Of a stretch of 64,000 nucleotides of DNA, positions 16,233-25,199 are shown one piece after another. A program made the translations under genes and the position numbers. Source of the stretch: Colwellia psychrerythraea 34H (GTDB taxonomy: Bacteria; Pseudomonadota; Gammaproteobacteria; Enterobacterales; Alteromonadaceae); the NCBI RefSeq assembly GCF_000012325.1, contig NC_003910.7:1488001-1552000 (forward strand), in the 5' to 3' direction. Each line of letters starts with the position of its first letter. Within the stretch, counting starts at the first letter, position 1. A model generated the notes under the pieces. That model saw only the letters and a list, made by a program, of their open reading frames with translations, was not told the origin of the DNA and made no database searches.

Positions 16233-17597
16233 TTAAAGCCAGCGGTCTTTTATTTTACCGTATTGAAAATAGCCCCATTGGCCAATACGCCTTAACGGTG
16301 CGAAGGGAAATGTTGCTAATGGCGTTTGGTAAATGGGTAAATTGGGCACTGTAACTCCAGCCACCTTTTCAGCTAAACGCTTACCAGCTTGTACCGAAAA
16401 AGACACGCCGCTGCCACAGTAGCCCATGGCATAAAAAACACTTTGTTGTTCATTTTGATAAACATGAGGCATATCGTCTAATGACATACATAACCAGCCT
16501 GACCAAGCATAATCGTAGCGTAGTGTTGAGAGTGAAGGAAAGCTGGTTTTCAATACCGCGAGTAAGCGATTAGCATAGTATGGATCTGCTGCATTTTTTC
16601 CGGTTATCGCCCCTCGACCGCCAAATAAAATACGATTATCAGGTAACTTTCGATAATAGTATTTCAATGCCCGCGTATCCATGATGACATTGCTTGTTAA
16701 AAAGTTACAAGCGACCAATTGCTCAGGTGTTAGTGGTTGAGTAACAATTATTTGCGAGAGTACAGGTAGGCTCTTGCTCTTAATTAAAGGATGGAAATTT
16801 TTGGCTGAATAACCATTAGTCGCAATAACAACCTTTTTAGCTTTTACAATGCCAGATGGTGTGTGTAATGTTTGTGTTGTTTGGCTTTGTTGATCTTTTT
16901 TATCAGAGGTTTCTTGATGCCACTTTTCTACTGAAGTATCACAATGAATGGTGACACCGGCTTGTCGAGCTAGTTTTTGATAACCCCACGCCAGTTTTAA
17001 TGGGTTAATACCAAAACCATCTTGATAGCGTATTGCACCATAAGCATTGTTATCTGCCATATACTGTTGGTGTAGCTGTTCACGACTTATTTCTTGGATA
17101 TCATAGCCAAACATCTTTTTTTGTAATGCTGCCGTGGCAAGTAAACTTTTGAACATAGCGGGCTTGTGAGCTACACGAATATAACCACTTTCTTGTGGCT
17201 CGCAATCAATGCCTTCAGCGATTAAACTTTTGACAGTATCTACGCCCGCACACATCTCTTGGTAAATGCCTCGCATAACCTCTTCTCCCCATTGAGATTG
17301 CATGCTTGCATAGGGTTTACGCCCGGAGGACTTTAAAATAAAACCAGCGTTACGGCCACTTGCTCCCCAAGCGGTTCGATTGGCTTCTAGTACAGTCGCC
17401 TTGATACCGTGATCACGCGCTAAGTGCAGTGCTGTTGATAAGCCAGTATATCCGGCGCCTATAATGGCAACATCAACAGTGATATCTTTATTTAACTGAC
17501 CATCATCTTTAGGGGCTACTCCTGCGACATCAGCCCAATAGCTGCTAGGGTAGGACGCATTAAAGCCGAGTGATTCATCAAGAAGCGGGTCGTACAT
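16233..17597 (-). CDS. FAD-dependent oxidoreductase, DAO family
   Basis: A 454-residue protein. The FAD motif AIIGAGYTGLSTALHLARDHG lies near residue 45, followed by LEANRTAWGASGRNAGF, typical of the PuuB/gamma-glutamylputrescine oxidase-like branch of the DAO family. The C-terminus has MGYCGSGVSFS. The enzyme would oxidise a secondary or primary amine; the substrate is not predictable, but the setting suggests a proline-related or N-substituted amino acid. It precedes the M24 gene on the same strand (211-bp gap holding that gene's own promoter). Confidence 0.8.
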   Translation of the reverse strand: MYDPLLDESLGFNASYPSSYWADVAGVAPKDDGQLNKDITVDVAIIGAGYTGLSTALHLARDHGIKATVLEANRTAWGASGRNAGFILKSSGRKPYASMQSQWGEEVMRGIYQEMCAGVDTVKSLIAEGIDCEPQESGYIRVAHKPAMFKSLLATAALQKKMFGYDIQEISREQLHQQYMADNNAYGAIRYQDGFGINPLKLAWGYQKLARQAGVTIHCDTSVEKWHQETSDKKDQQSQTTQTLHTPSGIVKAKKVVIATNGYSAKNFHPLIKSKSLPVLSQIIVTQPLTPEQLVACNFLTSNVIMDTRALKYYYRKLPDNRILFGGRGAITGKNAADPYYANRLLAVLKTSFPSLSTLRYDYAWSGWLCMSLDDMPHVYQNEQQSVFYAMGYCGSGVSFSVQAGKRLAEKVAGVTVPNLPIYQTPLATFPFAPLRRIGQWGYFQYGKIKDRWL

Positions 17598-17775
17598 ATC
17601 TCATCCAAAGCAGCTTTGTAACATTCATAGCTTGATAGCTTAAACAACCCGTTGGGGTAAATCAGTATAAAGTGAGAGTTTTCCTTTAATAATGATGCGT
17701 ATTTTGTAAATATAACTAAACAAACGGCAGTACTCATTAACTGTATTTTTGACATCAAGGAGTGGAATAAATCTC

Positions 17776-18330
17776 ATGGGACAGCAATTTTCAGAACTAT
17801 CACCAATGCATATTGAATTTATCGCAGCACAAAAAATTTATTTTGTTAGTACTGCCGCAGATACAGGTACCGTGAATTTATCACCGAAAGGCGGGGATAG
17901 TTTACGGGTAATTAATTCGAATACCATTGCTTGGTTAAACCATACGGGTAGTGGTAATGAATCTGCAGCTCATGTTTTAATGAATCCGCGTATGACCGTT
18001 ATGTTTTGTGCGTTTGAAGGTTCTCCACTTACTTTACGAGCTTATGGCAGTGCTAAAGTGCTGCACAAAGGAGATGCGCAGTGGAATGAATACATTGAGT
18101 TATTTCCAGCAAGCGTTGCCTCTCGGCAGGTTTTCTTACTTGATATCGCTAAAGTACAGGCATCTTGTGGCATGTCGGTGCCCTATTTTTCCTATGAATC
18201 AGATCGTAACGATTTGGCTAAATGGTCAGAAAAACAAGATAAAGTGGGCATTGAAAAATATTGGGTGAAGAAAAATCAGCAAAGTATTGATGGTTTTGAT
18301 AGTGAAATAGTTGAACGGTCAGGTTTGTAA
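17776..18330 (+). CDS. Pyridoxamine 5'-phosphate oxidase-like flavin-binding protein
   Basis: A 184-residue split-barrel protein. FVSTAADTGTVNLSPKGGDSLRVI and TIAWLNHTGSGNESAAHVLMNPRMTVMF are typical of the PNPOx-like family that binds FMN, F420 or haem. The tail lacks the substrate-binding residues of true PdxH, so the reaction is unknown. The frame runs back to a TTG at 17749, but the ATG at 17776 follows AAGGAG and begins the conserved MGQQFSELSPMH. It is transcribed away from the FAD oxidoreductase gene. Confidence 0.8.
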   Translation: MGQQFSELSPMHIEFIAAQKIYFVSTAADTGTVNLSPKGGDSLRVINSNTIAWLNHTGSGNESAAHVLMNPRMTVMFCAFEGSPLTLRAYGSAKVLHKGDAQWNEYIELFPASVASRQVFLLDIAKVQASCGMSVPYFSYESDRNDLAKWSEKQDKVGIEKYWVKKNQQSIDGFDSEIVERSGL

Positions 18331-18352
18331 ACAAGCTTTAGTTCCAGGCAAC

Positions 18353-19387
18353 TTAGATGGCGCAGCTTAACGTTAACGATCCATAGCTGTGCCAAGACTT
18401 GTTATCTTGGCTATAGGCTCGAGTGTAACTATTCAAACTCCAAGTTATCGCGTAATTATCTATGGTCCATTGCATCCCTAACACTGCTTTAGCTTGATTA
18501 TGTTGGATATCCAGGTTTGATTCATAGGGTAGATCACCTTCAATTGTTAAGTCGTTAAAACGGTAGCCAAATTGCAACCTTGAGTAGATGCTAAAGTTAT
18601 TGCTGCTGCCAACTTGCGTGGTATTGCCGGTGTGGCCAAAATGACTACTTAAACGGCCAAAGGTATTATGCAAGCCGACTCCCCATCTGAACAATAATCC
18701 TAATGATGCCTCAGTATTGAAATTACCCAAGGATAAATGACTATAGCTACTGACTTCCCACTGATTATTGTCCAAGTATTTACTGCGATATTGTTTAGAT
18801 CTAAACACTAAAGCATCAACCTCATAGGCCAGCTGTAAAGTAATTTCTTCTTCTATTTGATACTGCCAACCTAGTGGGGGAATTGAACCAACTAAATCAT
18901 GAACTTTTGTTTGAACGTATTCGGCTTTAGATTTTACCCCCGTAATGCCAAGTGCAAGCCAGTTTTTTTGAGCGAATTTCGGGCCATAATCAGCCGTGTG
19001 ACTTTCTATCTCAAATAATCCCGCGTAAGGCCTATCATCACTTTGAAGCATTATAATCGTGATATTATTTGGCGTCCACATGCGTTGGGATATCTTCAGT
19101 CCCCAGGCATTTTGTGTTTGAGTTAGTGGTAATCTAACAAGATATTGAAGTTGAGAGAATTTTGGCATATTCGTGAGATTATCATGCTGTTTTTGTTGTT
19201 GTATTAGTTCAGGCTTACTTTCCCATGCTAATGAAAATCCATTGGTATAATTTCCATCGCTGGCAAAAATGCCATCATTTTCAAATTGAATATTTAATTG
19301 CCCTGCGCGTGCAGACAGCATCACAGTAATGAATAAAATACAGGTAAAAGGACCTGATAGTTTTTTATTAGAGCGTGCTACTAACAT
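18353..19387 (-). CDS. LpxR-like outer-membrane lipid A 3'-O-deacylase
   Basis: A 344-residue protein with an N-terminal signal peptide (hydrophobic segment ending near SARA). It carries marks of the LpxR/DUF2219 family: FENDGIFASDGNYTNGFSLAW near the N-terminus, DDRPYAG mid-protein and VHDLVGSIPPLGWQ, which holds the conserved histidine. Alternating hydrophobic stretches suggest a 12-strand beta-barrel. The family removes 3'-acyloxyacyl chains from lipid A in the outer membrane. The ATG at 19387 follows AGGAATTGACT and is preferred over a TTG six bases upstream. Confidence 0.82.
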   Translation of the reverse strand: MLVARSNKKLSGPFTCILFITVMLSARAGQLNIQFENDGIFASDGNYTNGFSLAWESKPELIQQQKQHDNLTNMPKFSQLQYLVRLPLTQTQNAWGLKISQRMWTPNNITIIMLQSDDRPYAGLFEIESHTADYGPKFAQKNWLALGITGVKSKAEYVQTKVHDLVGSIPPLGWQYQIEEEITLQLAYEVDALVFRSKQYRSKYLDNNQWEVSSYSHLSLGNFNTEASLGLLFRWGVGLHNTFGRLSSHFGHTGNTTQVGSSNNFSIYSRLQFGYRFNDLTIEGDLPYESNLDIQHNQAKAVLGMQWTIDNYAITWSLNSYTRAYSQDNKSWHSYGSLTLSCAI

Positions 19388-19644
19388 AGTCAATTCCTAC
19401 TTGTCGAACACTATAGAGTATAGTGAGACTAAATAAATTTGCAGAAAAATCTTACTTTAATCTGAGCAGTATTATAGCAACATAAAAGAAACGTCGGTTG
19501 AGTAGGCGCTAAGGATAAATGTTCAATTATGCCACTTTATTTACAGTTTTAAGGGGAATATTTAGTCAGATATTTTGGCAAAAGCTTACATATGTAAGTT
19601 ATTGTGTAATAATACAGGTGTGGTAACATTTTTTGGAGGCTAAC

Positions 19645-19806
19645 ATGGCCCATGAGGAAAGACGTAATATGTCAAAAAATACTGATGCTAGTGTAGATAA
19701 CCGTGATAATGCTCAAAAATCAGCGGTGGAACAATTAGCCGACGCAAACCATGAAATTGAAGAGTTAAAATTACAAATCGCTTGGCTTGAGCGTTCTTAC
19801 GAGTAG
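19645..19806 (+). CDS. Small 53-residue protein with a C-terminal coiled coil
   Basis: A short frame with a strong ribosome binding site (GGAGG, 5 bases before the ATG) and a strong terminator about 85 bp after its stop. The N-terminal half is charged; the C-terminal part (EQLADANHEIEELKLQIAWL) has heptad-like hydrophobic spacing and faintly resembles SlyX. There is no signal or membrane segment. Its function is unknown. Confidence 0.6.
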   Translation: MAHEERRNMSKNTDASVDNRDNAQKSAVEQLADANHEIEELKLQIAWLERSYE

Positions 19807-19890
19807 TGTTACTAGCATTTACTCAAATACTTATTGATTTTTAGTAGTCATTAAATAGCGAGTAAGCAGCATAAAAGCTCAATAGATTGA

Positions 19891-19924
19891 AAAGACAAAT
19901 ATAGTTTATATATTTGTCTTTTTT
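19891..19924 (+). terminator. Intrinsic terminator after the 53-residue gene
   Basis: AAAGACAAATATA pairs with TATATTTGTCTTT around a short loop, followed by a T-run. Confidence 0.82.
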
Positions 19925-19970
19925 GCTTTTTGGGTGTTCAACTACGGCTGTTATCATTTTTATTTTGATT

Positions 19971-20284
19971 TATACCAATTCTATTAAATTTATTCCCACC
20001 TCAGAGTTATGTCAGAAGAGTTATAACAAATAAAATCTGTGCTGGTATAGTCATTCTATATCTAACAAGTTTGTGCAGTTATTGCTTTTCTGACAAGCTC
20101 CCAAGGGCGAGTTTAAAAGGCTTACATACTGTGTTATTGATTTTGATAAGGACGCTGCATGGATGCAGCTAATTAGAGAATGCAGGAGCACACTCTCCTG
20201 AACAACCATTCTCTTCAATCAATGCCTTGTCTCTAAGCCTTTTAATATTCGCTGAGTGGGAAATAGCTTAATAAACTTGGTATT
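19971..20284. repeat. TIR-bounded dispersed element, class B copy 2
   Basis: The left end TATACCAATTCTATTAAA is complementary to the right end TAATAAACTTGGTAT. The inner pair TTAAAAGGCTTA / TAAGCCTTTTAA encloses the core with GTTATTGATTTTGA, a small hairpin GCTGCATGGATGCAGC and CAATCAATGCCTTG. It shares GAATGCAGGAGCA with class A copy 1. Confidence 0.8.
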
Positions 20285-20414
20285 GTCTGATGTTTTGTCT
20301 AAAAAATGCAGTTTTCAGCTTATAAGTTATTTTCATATCCACGGGTTCATGCTATTTTCCCTGCATTGTGTTTAAAACAACATTGTTTAAAATAAATTCA
20401 GAGGAAGTCATCTT

Positions 20415-20990
20415 ATGCCAAAGGCTAGTGATATAAAGAAAAATGCAGCAATAGAGCACAACGGTAAAGTGCTAATTGTTAGAGATATTACCCGTTCAGT
20501 GCCGCAAGGTAGAGCAGGCGGAAGTTTATATAGAATGCGTTTATACGATGTAGTTACAGGCGGTAAAGTAGACGAAACGTTTAAAGCTGAAGATATGTTG
20601 AATTTTGCTGATTTAAGCCGTCGTCCATCAATGTTTTCTTATATTGATGGTGAAGAATATGTCTTTATGGATAATGAAGATTACACGCCGTATAACCTAA
20701 ATAAAGAATCAATTGCCGATGAAATTCTATTTATCGACGAAGAGACTCAAGGGATTTCTGTGATCATCGTTGATGATGCACCAGTAGGTATTGCTCTACC
20801 TGCCAGTGTTGAACTACTCATTACAGAAACTGACCCTTCTATTAAAGGTGCTTCAGCGAGTGCTCGTACAAAACCAGCGCTGCTTTCTACAGGATTAACT
20901 ATTCAAGTACCTGAGCATATTTCAACGGGTGATAAAGTTAAAGTAAATACAGAAGAGCGTAAATTTATGGGTCGAGCTGACTCTAAGTAA
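20415..20990 (+). CDS. efpL: Elongation factor P-like protein EfpL (YeiP)
   Basis: A 191-residue three-domain EF-P paralogue. The KOW-like first domain has the loop [16 protein letters not shown], where EF-P would carry its modified lysine; the arginine-containing GRAGG loop is characteristic of the YeiP/EfpL subfamily. The OB domains follow ([18 protein letters not shown] and [20 protein letters not shown]). It binds stalled ribosomes between P and E sites and helps translation of difficult motifs such as polyproline. AGAGGAAG precedes the ATG and a clear terminator follows, so it is probably monocistronic. Confidence 0.93.
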
Positions 20991-21029
20991 AACGCTTTTG
21001 TTCTGCTATTTCTAATTAGTTACAACTAA

Positions 21030-21056
21030 AAAATGCCCGATTATTCGGGCATTTTT
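21030..21056 (+). terminator. Intrinsic terminator of efpL
   Basis: AAAATGCCCGA, a TTAT loop and TCGGGCATTTTT make a compact GC-rich hairpin followed by T residues, 40 bp after the stop codon. Confidence 0.88.
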
Positions 21057-21082
21057 ATATCTGATAGCAGGGCTGTAATATC

Positions 21083-21346
21083 TATACCCGTCATCAATCA
21101 AGATGCATGTTTCAGAGTGTTTGAGTAATATCAATTCAAGGCGCTGTGATGAAATAATGGCAATTCCCTTATAAATCACAGCAACGATGAAGTGATGTTG
21201 CTCAAGCGCTTCTTCGATGGGTTTAAAATGACTTTATTCGGCGTTAAATAATCAAAGCATAGAGTGACTATGCTTAAATTATTTGTCTTGCCTAAAGTCA
21301 TGTTAATTCCCACTGAAATCCTGCACTTTGAATGGTAACGGGTATA
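21083..21346. repeat. TIR-bounded dispersed element, class A copy 3
   Basis: Ends read TATACCCGTCATCAATCAAG and ...CTTTGAATGGTAACGGGTATA. The inner pair AAAATGACTTTA / TAAAGTCATGTTA has its own sequence but the same position as in other copies. A second short pair of ends (TATACCC at about 21345 and GGGTATA at 21409-21415) abuts it, suggesting an adjacent remnant. Confidence 0.78.
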
Positions 21347-21450
21347 TACCCAAGCCTCTTGAATATCCTCGCTTCAGAAATACTGTTCGAGCCATAATTA
21401 AGGGCGGCGGGTATAACGCAAATAACTATTAGAACAAAAAAGGTTACATC

Positions 21451-22356
21451 ATGAGTGATTCAATTTATTCGATCGGTACGCAAGGCCAGCCCTGGACAGA
21501 TGAAGATAAAGATTTATGGCTTAGCAAGCAAGTTATAAAGCGTAGTTATCAAGATGAAGTACTGTCAAAGTTTGAGTCAGTAACTTCTTCATTTGACATG
21601 ATTCAGTACGGTAGTTTGTCTATTGATGAAAGTAGATACCCTTTATACGCCATGAGAAGTAAAAATTGGCAAAGTAAGAATAAAACCGTGCTAGTTACTG
21701 GCGGGGTACATGGGTACGAAACCAGTGGTGTTCAAGGTGCGATCCGCTTTTTAGAAACAAGTGCCAAGGACTTTAGCCAACGCTTCAATATCATAGTCGT
21801 ACCTTGTGTGAGTCCTTGGGGCTATGAAACTATTAATCGTTGGAATAATGAGGCGATTGATCCAAACCGTTCATTCTACCTTGATAGCCCAGCCCAAGAG
21901 TCTGCGGCATTAATGTCTTTCATTAATGAACTTGATGTTAATATTGCTATGCATATCGATTTACATGAAACCACGGATACGGATAATAGTGAGTTTAGAC
22001 CTGCGCTTGCTGCACGTGATGCCATTGAGCAAAAAAACTGGAATATTCCTGATGGTTTCTATTTGGTTGGAGATTCAACTAAACCAGCAGCTGACTTTCA
22101 AGGTGCAATCAATCAAGCGGTAGCAAAAGTAACTCATATTGCGCCAGAAGATAGTAATGGTAAATTGATAGGCGTTGATATTGAGCAATTTGGCGTTATA
22201 AATTATGCAGGTAGAGAGCTAGGTTTATGTATGGGATTAACTGATGCACCCTATGTTACCACTACTGAGGTTTACCCAGACAGCCCGCTAGTTGATGATG
22301 AGAACTGTATCACGGCACAAGTTGCCGCAATATCTGCGGCAATAACCTTTATTTAA
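21451..22356 (+). CDS. M14-family metallocarboxypeptidase-like protein
   Basis: A 301-residue protein. Zinc ligands are visible as His87 and Glu90 in GGVHGYETSG and His172 in IDLHETTDTD, with the arginine/asparagine binding region NRSFYLDSPAQ between them. This matches M14-type carboxypeptidases in which the H-x-x-E and downstream His bind zinc. No signal peptide is seen, so it is likely cytoplasmic. The substrate is unknown; peptide tails or amidated amino acids are possible. A strong terminator separates it from flgT. Confidence 0.8.
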   Translation: MSDSIYSIGTQGQPWTDEDKDLWLSKQVIKRSYQDEVLSKFESVTSSFDMIQYGSLSIDESRYPLYAMRSKNWQSKNKTVLVTGGVHGYETSGVQGAIRFLETSAKDFSQRFNIIVVPCVSPWGYETINRWNNEAIDPNRSFYLDSPAQESAALMSFINELDVNIAMHIDLHETTDTDNSEFRPALAARDAIEQKNWNIPDGFYLVGDSTKPAADFQGAINQAVAKVTHIAPEDSNGKLIGVDIEQFGVINYAGRELGLCMGLTDAPYVTTTEVYPDSPLVDDENCITAQVAAISAAITFI

Positions 22357-22387
22357 TCGTGTCAATTTAATCACGTTAATTTAAATT

Positions 22388-22424
22388 AAAACGGCGACTT
22401 CGTAATACGTAGTCGCCGTTTTTT
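22388..22424. terminator. Bidirectional terminator between the M14 gene and flgT
   Basis: AAAACGGCGACT pairs with AGTCGCCGTTTT around an 11-nt loop, with a T-run on the plus side and an A-run on the other. It lies between convergent genes. Confidence 0.87.
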
Positions 22425-22454
22425 AACTGTAAATTAGGGGCGTGGTTATCATTT

Positions 22455-23627
22455 TTAATAGCGCACGGCTAAATCATCCACTTGAATATTACCAAATAAA
22501 CGGCCATCTGGTGTCGTTGCCGTTGCTGTTTCTCTAGATAGCTTAGTTACTTTAACCTTGTAAGGGCTTAAGTTATAGCCAGCATAAGGCTTTCCTGAAT
22601 TACTAGTAAAATTGGTTAGATGTAGCAAGCTAAATTCATCACCGATTTTTAAGCCATGATCTCGACCTATGTTAATCGTAACTTGATTTCCTTCAACTTG
22701 AATGATTTTGCCTCGACTAGGCTCACACATAATGTTTTCATCGATATCCTTAATGACTTTATCAAGAATATTTTCCACCATTATTCCATATTCACTTTGC
22801 CAAAAAGAATTACCATCTACATCAACCTTTATACGTTTGGTAAAGGTCCATGGGGCAGTATTTTGATAACGTTGTTGCCAAACCAATTCTCCATTAACAC
22901 CATTATATAAATAGAAGGTTATAGCAAAATTTCTTGGGTATACACCTTGTTGCCAGAACGACCAACTATTAGTTGCTTGTTTATCGAACGAGACATTAGT
23001 GATTTCACTGAACATTATATATTGGCTATCGGTACTATCACTCAAAGAACGAGTTAATAGAGATATTTCATCACTTGCTAAGCTGTCATTAAGGCGTGAG
23101 AATTCAGTTTTATTACTGAGTATGCTGCTCGTTTTAGTAAAGGTACTTTGCTGGTTAAGTTGCACGGCCAGTTTACGCATAACCGCTTTATCAATTAGGT
23201 AAATTTCTCCTATATTTGCTTGTTCTCTTTGTAGCAAGTGACTACGTGTAATTAACAGAGACTTTTTAAAGTTTACTGCAAAACACTTTTTCTCTTGAGG
23301 AAATATATCGGCTCGAATTGTCACCGTAATGAGGTTGTCGCTATGTATTTCATCAACCAATTCAATAGAGTTGACACTGCCACTTGCTCTTATACTGATT
23401 TGATCTTGCGTGAGTAAGCCATTGACTACTTGCTGAACACTAGAAACACTAGCACCTGATACAAGCAGCGCTTTCTTAAGTGCGTTTTCCATCGCTTTGG
23501 TACGTGCAAGCTCAACACTGATATCATTGGTACGAGCATGACCTTGGGTCTCATACCATTGACTGCTAGCAGAGAAACTGCATGAAAAGCTGACGATGAA
23601 AACTAACGTTGTGATGAATTTATACAT
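22455..23627 (-). CDS. flgT: Flagellar H-ring protein FlgT
   Basis: A 390-residue periplasmic protein with a signal peptide (hydrophobic residues 4-20, cut near SASS). After it, WYETQGHARTNDISVELARTKAMENALKKALL is the conserved FlgT N-domain, and the C-terminal domain (about 310-390) has the small beta-barrel pattern GRDHGLKIGDEF. FlgT builds the H-ring around the basal body in Vibrio-type Na+-driven polar flagella and helps assemble the stator-associated T-ring. It is divergent from flgO, as in Vibrio and Pseudoalteromonas. Confidence 0.88.
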   Translation of the reverse strand: MYKFITTLVFIVSFSCSFSASSQWYETQGHARTNDISVELARTKAMENALKKALLVSGASVSSVQQVVNGLLTQDQISIRASGSVNSIELVDEIHSDNLITVTIRADIFPQEKKCFAVNFKKSLLITRSHLLQREQANIGEIYLIDKAVMRKLAVQLNQQSTFTKTSSILSNKTEFSRLNDSLASDEISLLTRSLSDSTDSQYIMFSEITNVSFDKQATNSWSFWQQGVYPRNFAITFYLYNGVNGELVWQQRYQNTAPWTFTKRIKVDVDGNSFWQSEYGIMVENILDKVIKDIDENIMCEPSRGKIIQVEGNQVTINIGRDHGLKIGDEFSLLHLTNFTSNSGKPYAGYNLSPYKVKVTKLSRETATATTPDGRLFGNIQVDDLAVRY

Positions 23628-23796
23628 AAGTCTGGTTATTTTCCTAACTTGGTTCTAGTCATATTAATTGTTCAACAGTAAGGACTAACACCCATTAATA
23701 CGGGGTGATAACTATAATAAAAAATACGATGCATATTTCATGCCTCATCACTTCGTATTGTTACTATTGCATTAGATTTACTTTGATAGGTATTAT

Positions 23797-23812
23797 TGGC
23801 TTAAAATGTGCA
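23797..23812 (+). promoter_or_regulatory. Sigma-54-type promoter of flgOP
   Basis: TGGCTTAAAATGTGCA keeps the invariant GG-N10-GC spacing of sigma-54 promoters (consensus TGGCAC-N5-TTGCA). It lies 79 bp before flgO, and FlgO/FlgP are sigma-54 genes in related polar flagellar systems. Confidence 0.5.
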
Positions 23813-23890
23813 TCTGTGTATAGATAAATGTATAAATTAACATACTGTGACTAAGGCTAAATATGGTACTTAGTTTTAAAGGGGAATATC

Positions 23891-24535
23891 ATGAAAAAAT
23901 GGCTTATACCATTGATTCTGCCAGCTTTACTCTCGTGTGAGACCACACCTGATGAGGGGTTTTATCAAACTACTCATATTGAAAAAGGTGAAATTGATAG
24001 TTACCAATTACCACGACATGCCATCAACGATGTAGTAAAGGGCCTAGCTTATCAAATGCTGACGAGCAGTAGCTTTGTTAATGCAAAAACCCCGGTAGCG
24101 GTAGCTTCTTTTGTTGATCTTAAAGATCTTGAAACGACTAACTGGCTTGGTAATCAGCTTGCAGAAAGCTTTGTGCATGAGCTACAGCGACATGGTTTGG
24201 TCGTTATAGACTTTAAAACTACAGGGCATATTCGTGTAACCAAAAAAGGTGATTATGTCTTTAGTAGAGACTGGCAGGAATTACCTGAACGTCAGATAAT
24301 TGACTACGTAGTCTCTGGCACTATGGTTGAGCAGGAAGATGGCGTTTTAGTCAATGCCCGTATGATAGGTATTCAATCAAAGGTTGTAGTTGCTACCGCT
24401 CAGTCATTTATCCCTGCTTGGGTTTTGGGTGATGAAATGAATCATAGTGAAAAAGTGAAAATGAAAGACGGTATGATTATACGCGATAATACTATGTTGC
24501 ATAACGATGAACGTGCTGTGATTATACAAAATTAG
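23891..24535 (+). CDS. flgO: Flagellar outer-membrane lipoprotein FlgO
   Basis: A 214-residue lipoprotein with a lipobox (PALLSC, Cys16). The FlgO domain follows: VAVASFVDLKDLETTNWLG, LAESFVHELQRHGLVVIDFK and DYVVSGTMVEQEDGVLVNARMI. FlgO is an outer-membrane protein needed for full motility and basal-body stability in Vibrio, encoded with flgP. GGGGAA precedes the ATG. A sigma-54-like site lies upstream. Confidence 0.88.
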   Translation: MKKWLIPLILPALLSCETTPDEGFYQTTHIEKGEIDSYQLPRHAINDVVKGLAYQMLTSSSFVNAKTPVAVASFVDLKDLETTNWLGNQLAESFVHELQRHGLVVIDFKTTGHIRVTKKGDYVFSRDWQELPERQIIDYVVSGTMVEQEDGVLVNARMIGIQSKVVVATAQSFIPAWVLGDEMNHSEKVKMKDGMIIRDNTMLHNDERAVIIQN

Positions 24536-24619
24536 TATTCTCTTCACTATTCCAGTTTTTATCTATAAGAGTGACATCATAATGCTATTTTATCAGCGAT
24601 TACTATCAAAGGAGTACCT

Positions 24620-25087
24620 ATGAATAACTCATTGATTAGATCCATCCTTATTTTGAGCGCACTTTTTTTGATCAGTGCCTGCTCCCTTATTTACGATAAG
24701 CATGTGCAGTGGGAAACAGTAAAACCAGAAATTTTTCCTGTGCTTTATGCAACAGGCTTTGCCCCCATTAGTATGCAAAGATCAACCCATGAAACTCAGC
24801 GGATGCTGATGGCCATTAAAGCGTCAAAAATTGCCGCTTATGCGGAGCTAGCTGAGCAAGTATACGGCCAACAAGTTTCAGGCAAGGTCACTATGGCCGA
24901 TTTACTCATTGAAGATCAGCAGTTAACTGCTTCAGTACAAGGTATCATTCGTGGGGCTAAAGTTATTAAAAGCTATCCTGTGGGTGACGTTTATACTACT
25001 GAGCTGCAGTTAAATTTTGAAGATGTTTACAATATTTATCAAGCAAACCAAAATAGAAAAGAAATTAAAGACGTGACACACTTTTGA
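24620..25087 (+). CDS. flgP: Flagellar lipoprotein FlgP
   Basis: A 155-residue lipoprotein with lipobox LISAC (Cys21) and an LPP20-like domain (ATGFAPISMQRSTHETQRMLMAIKASKIAAYAELAEQVYG). FlgP forms an outer-membrane-associated disc or ring in polar flagella. It follows flgO by 84 bp with AAAGGAGT before the start, so the two are likely co-transcribed. A terminator follows. Confidence 0.87.
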   Translation: MNNSLIRSILILSALFLISACSLIYDKHVQWETVKPEIFPVLYATGFAPISMQRSTHETQRMLMAIKASKIAAYAELAEQVYGQQVSGKVTMADLLIEDQQLTASVQGIIRGAKVIKSYPVGDVYTTELQLNFEDVYNIYQANQNRKEIKDVTHF

Positions 25088-25112
25088 TTTAGCATGCTAA
25101 AGAAGAACACAT

Positions 25113-25149
25113 AAAAAAGGCGTTAATCTGTAGGATTAACGCCTTTTTT
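25113..25149. terminator. Bidirectional terminator between flgP and flgN
   Basis: AAAAAAGGCGTTAATC pairs with GATTAACGCCTTTTTT over a 5-nt loop; poly-A and poly-T sides serve both convergent units. Confidence 0.9.
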
Positions 25150-25199
25150 ATTTTTTAAGCAGTAATTAATATTTATCTCTAGGGTCTTAGTTTTTAACG

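Noticed and set aside
17516..17758. 80-codon minus-strand frame overlapping the FAD oxidoreductase start
   Set aside because: It overlaps the well-supported oxidoreductase gene in another frame and has no start signal.
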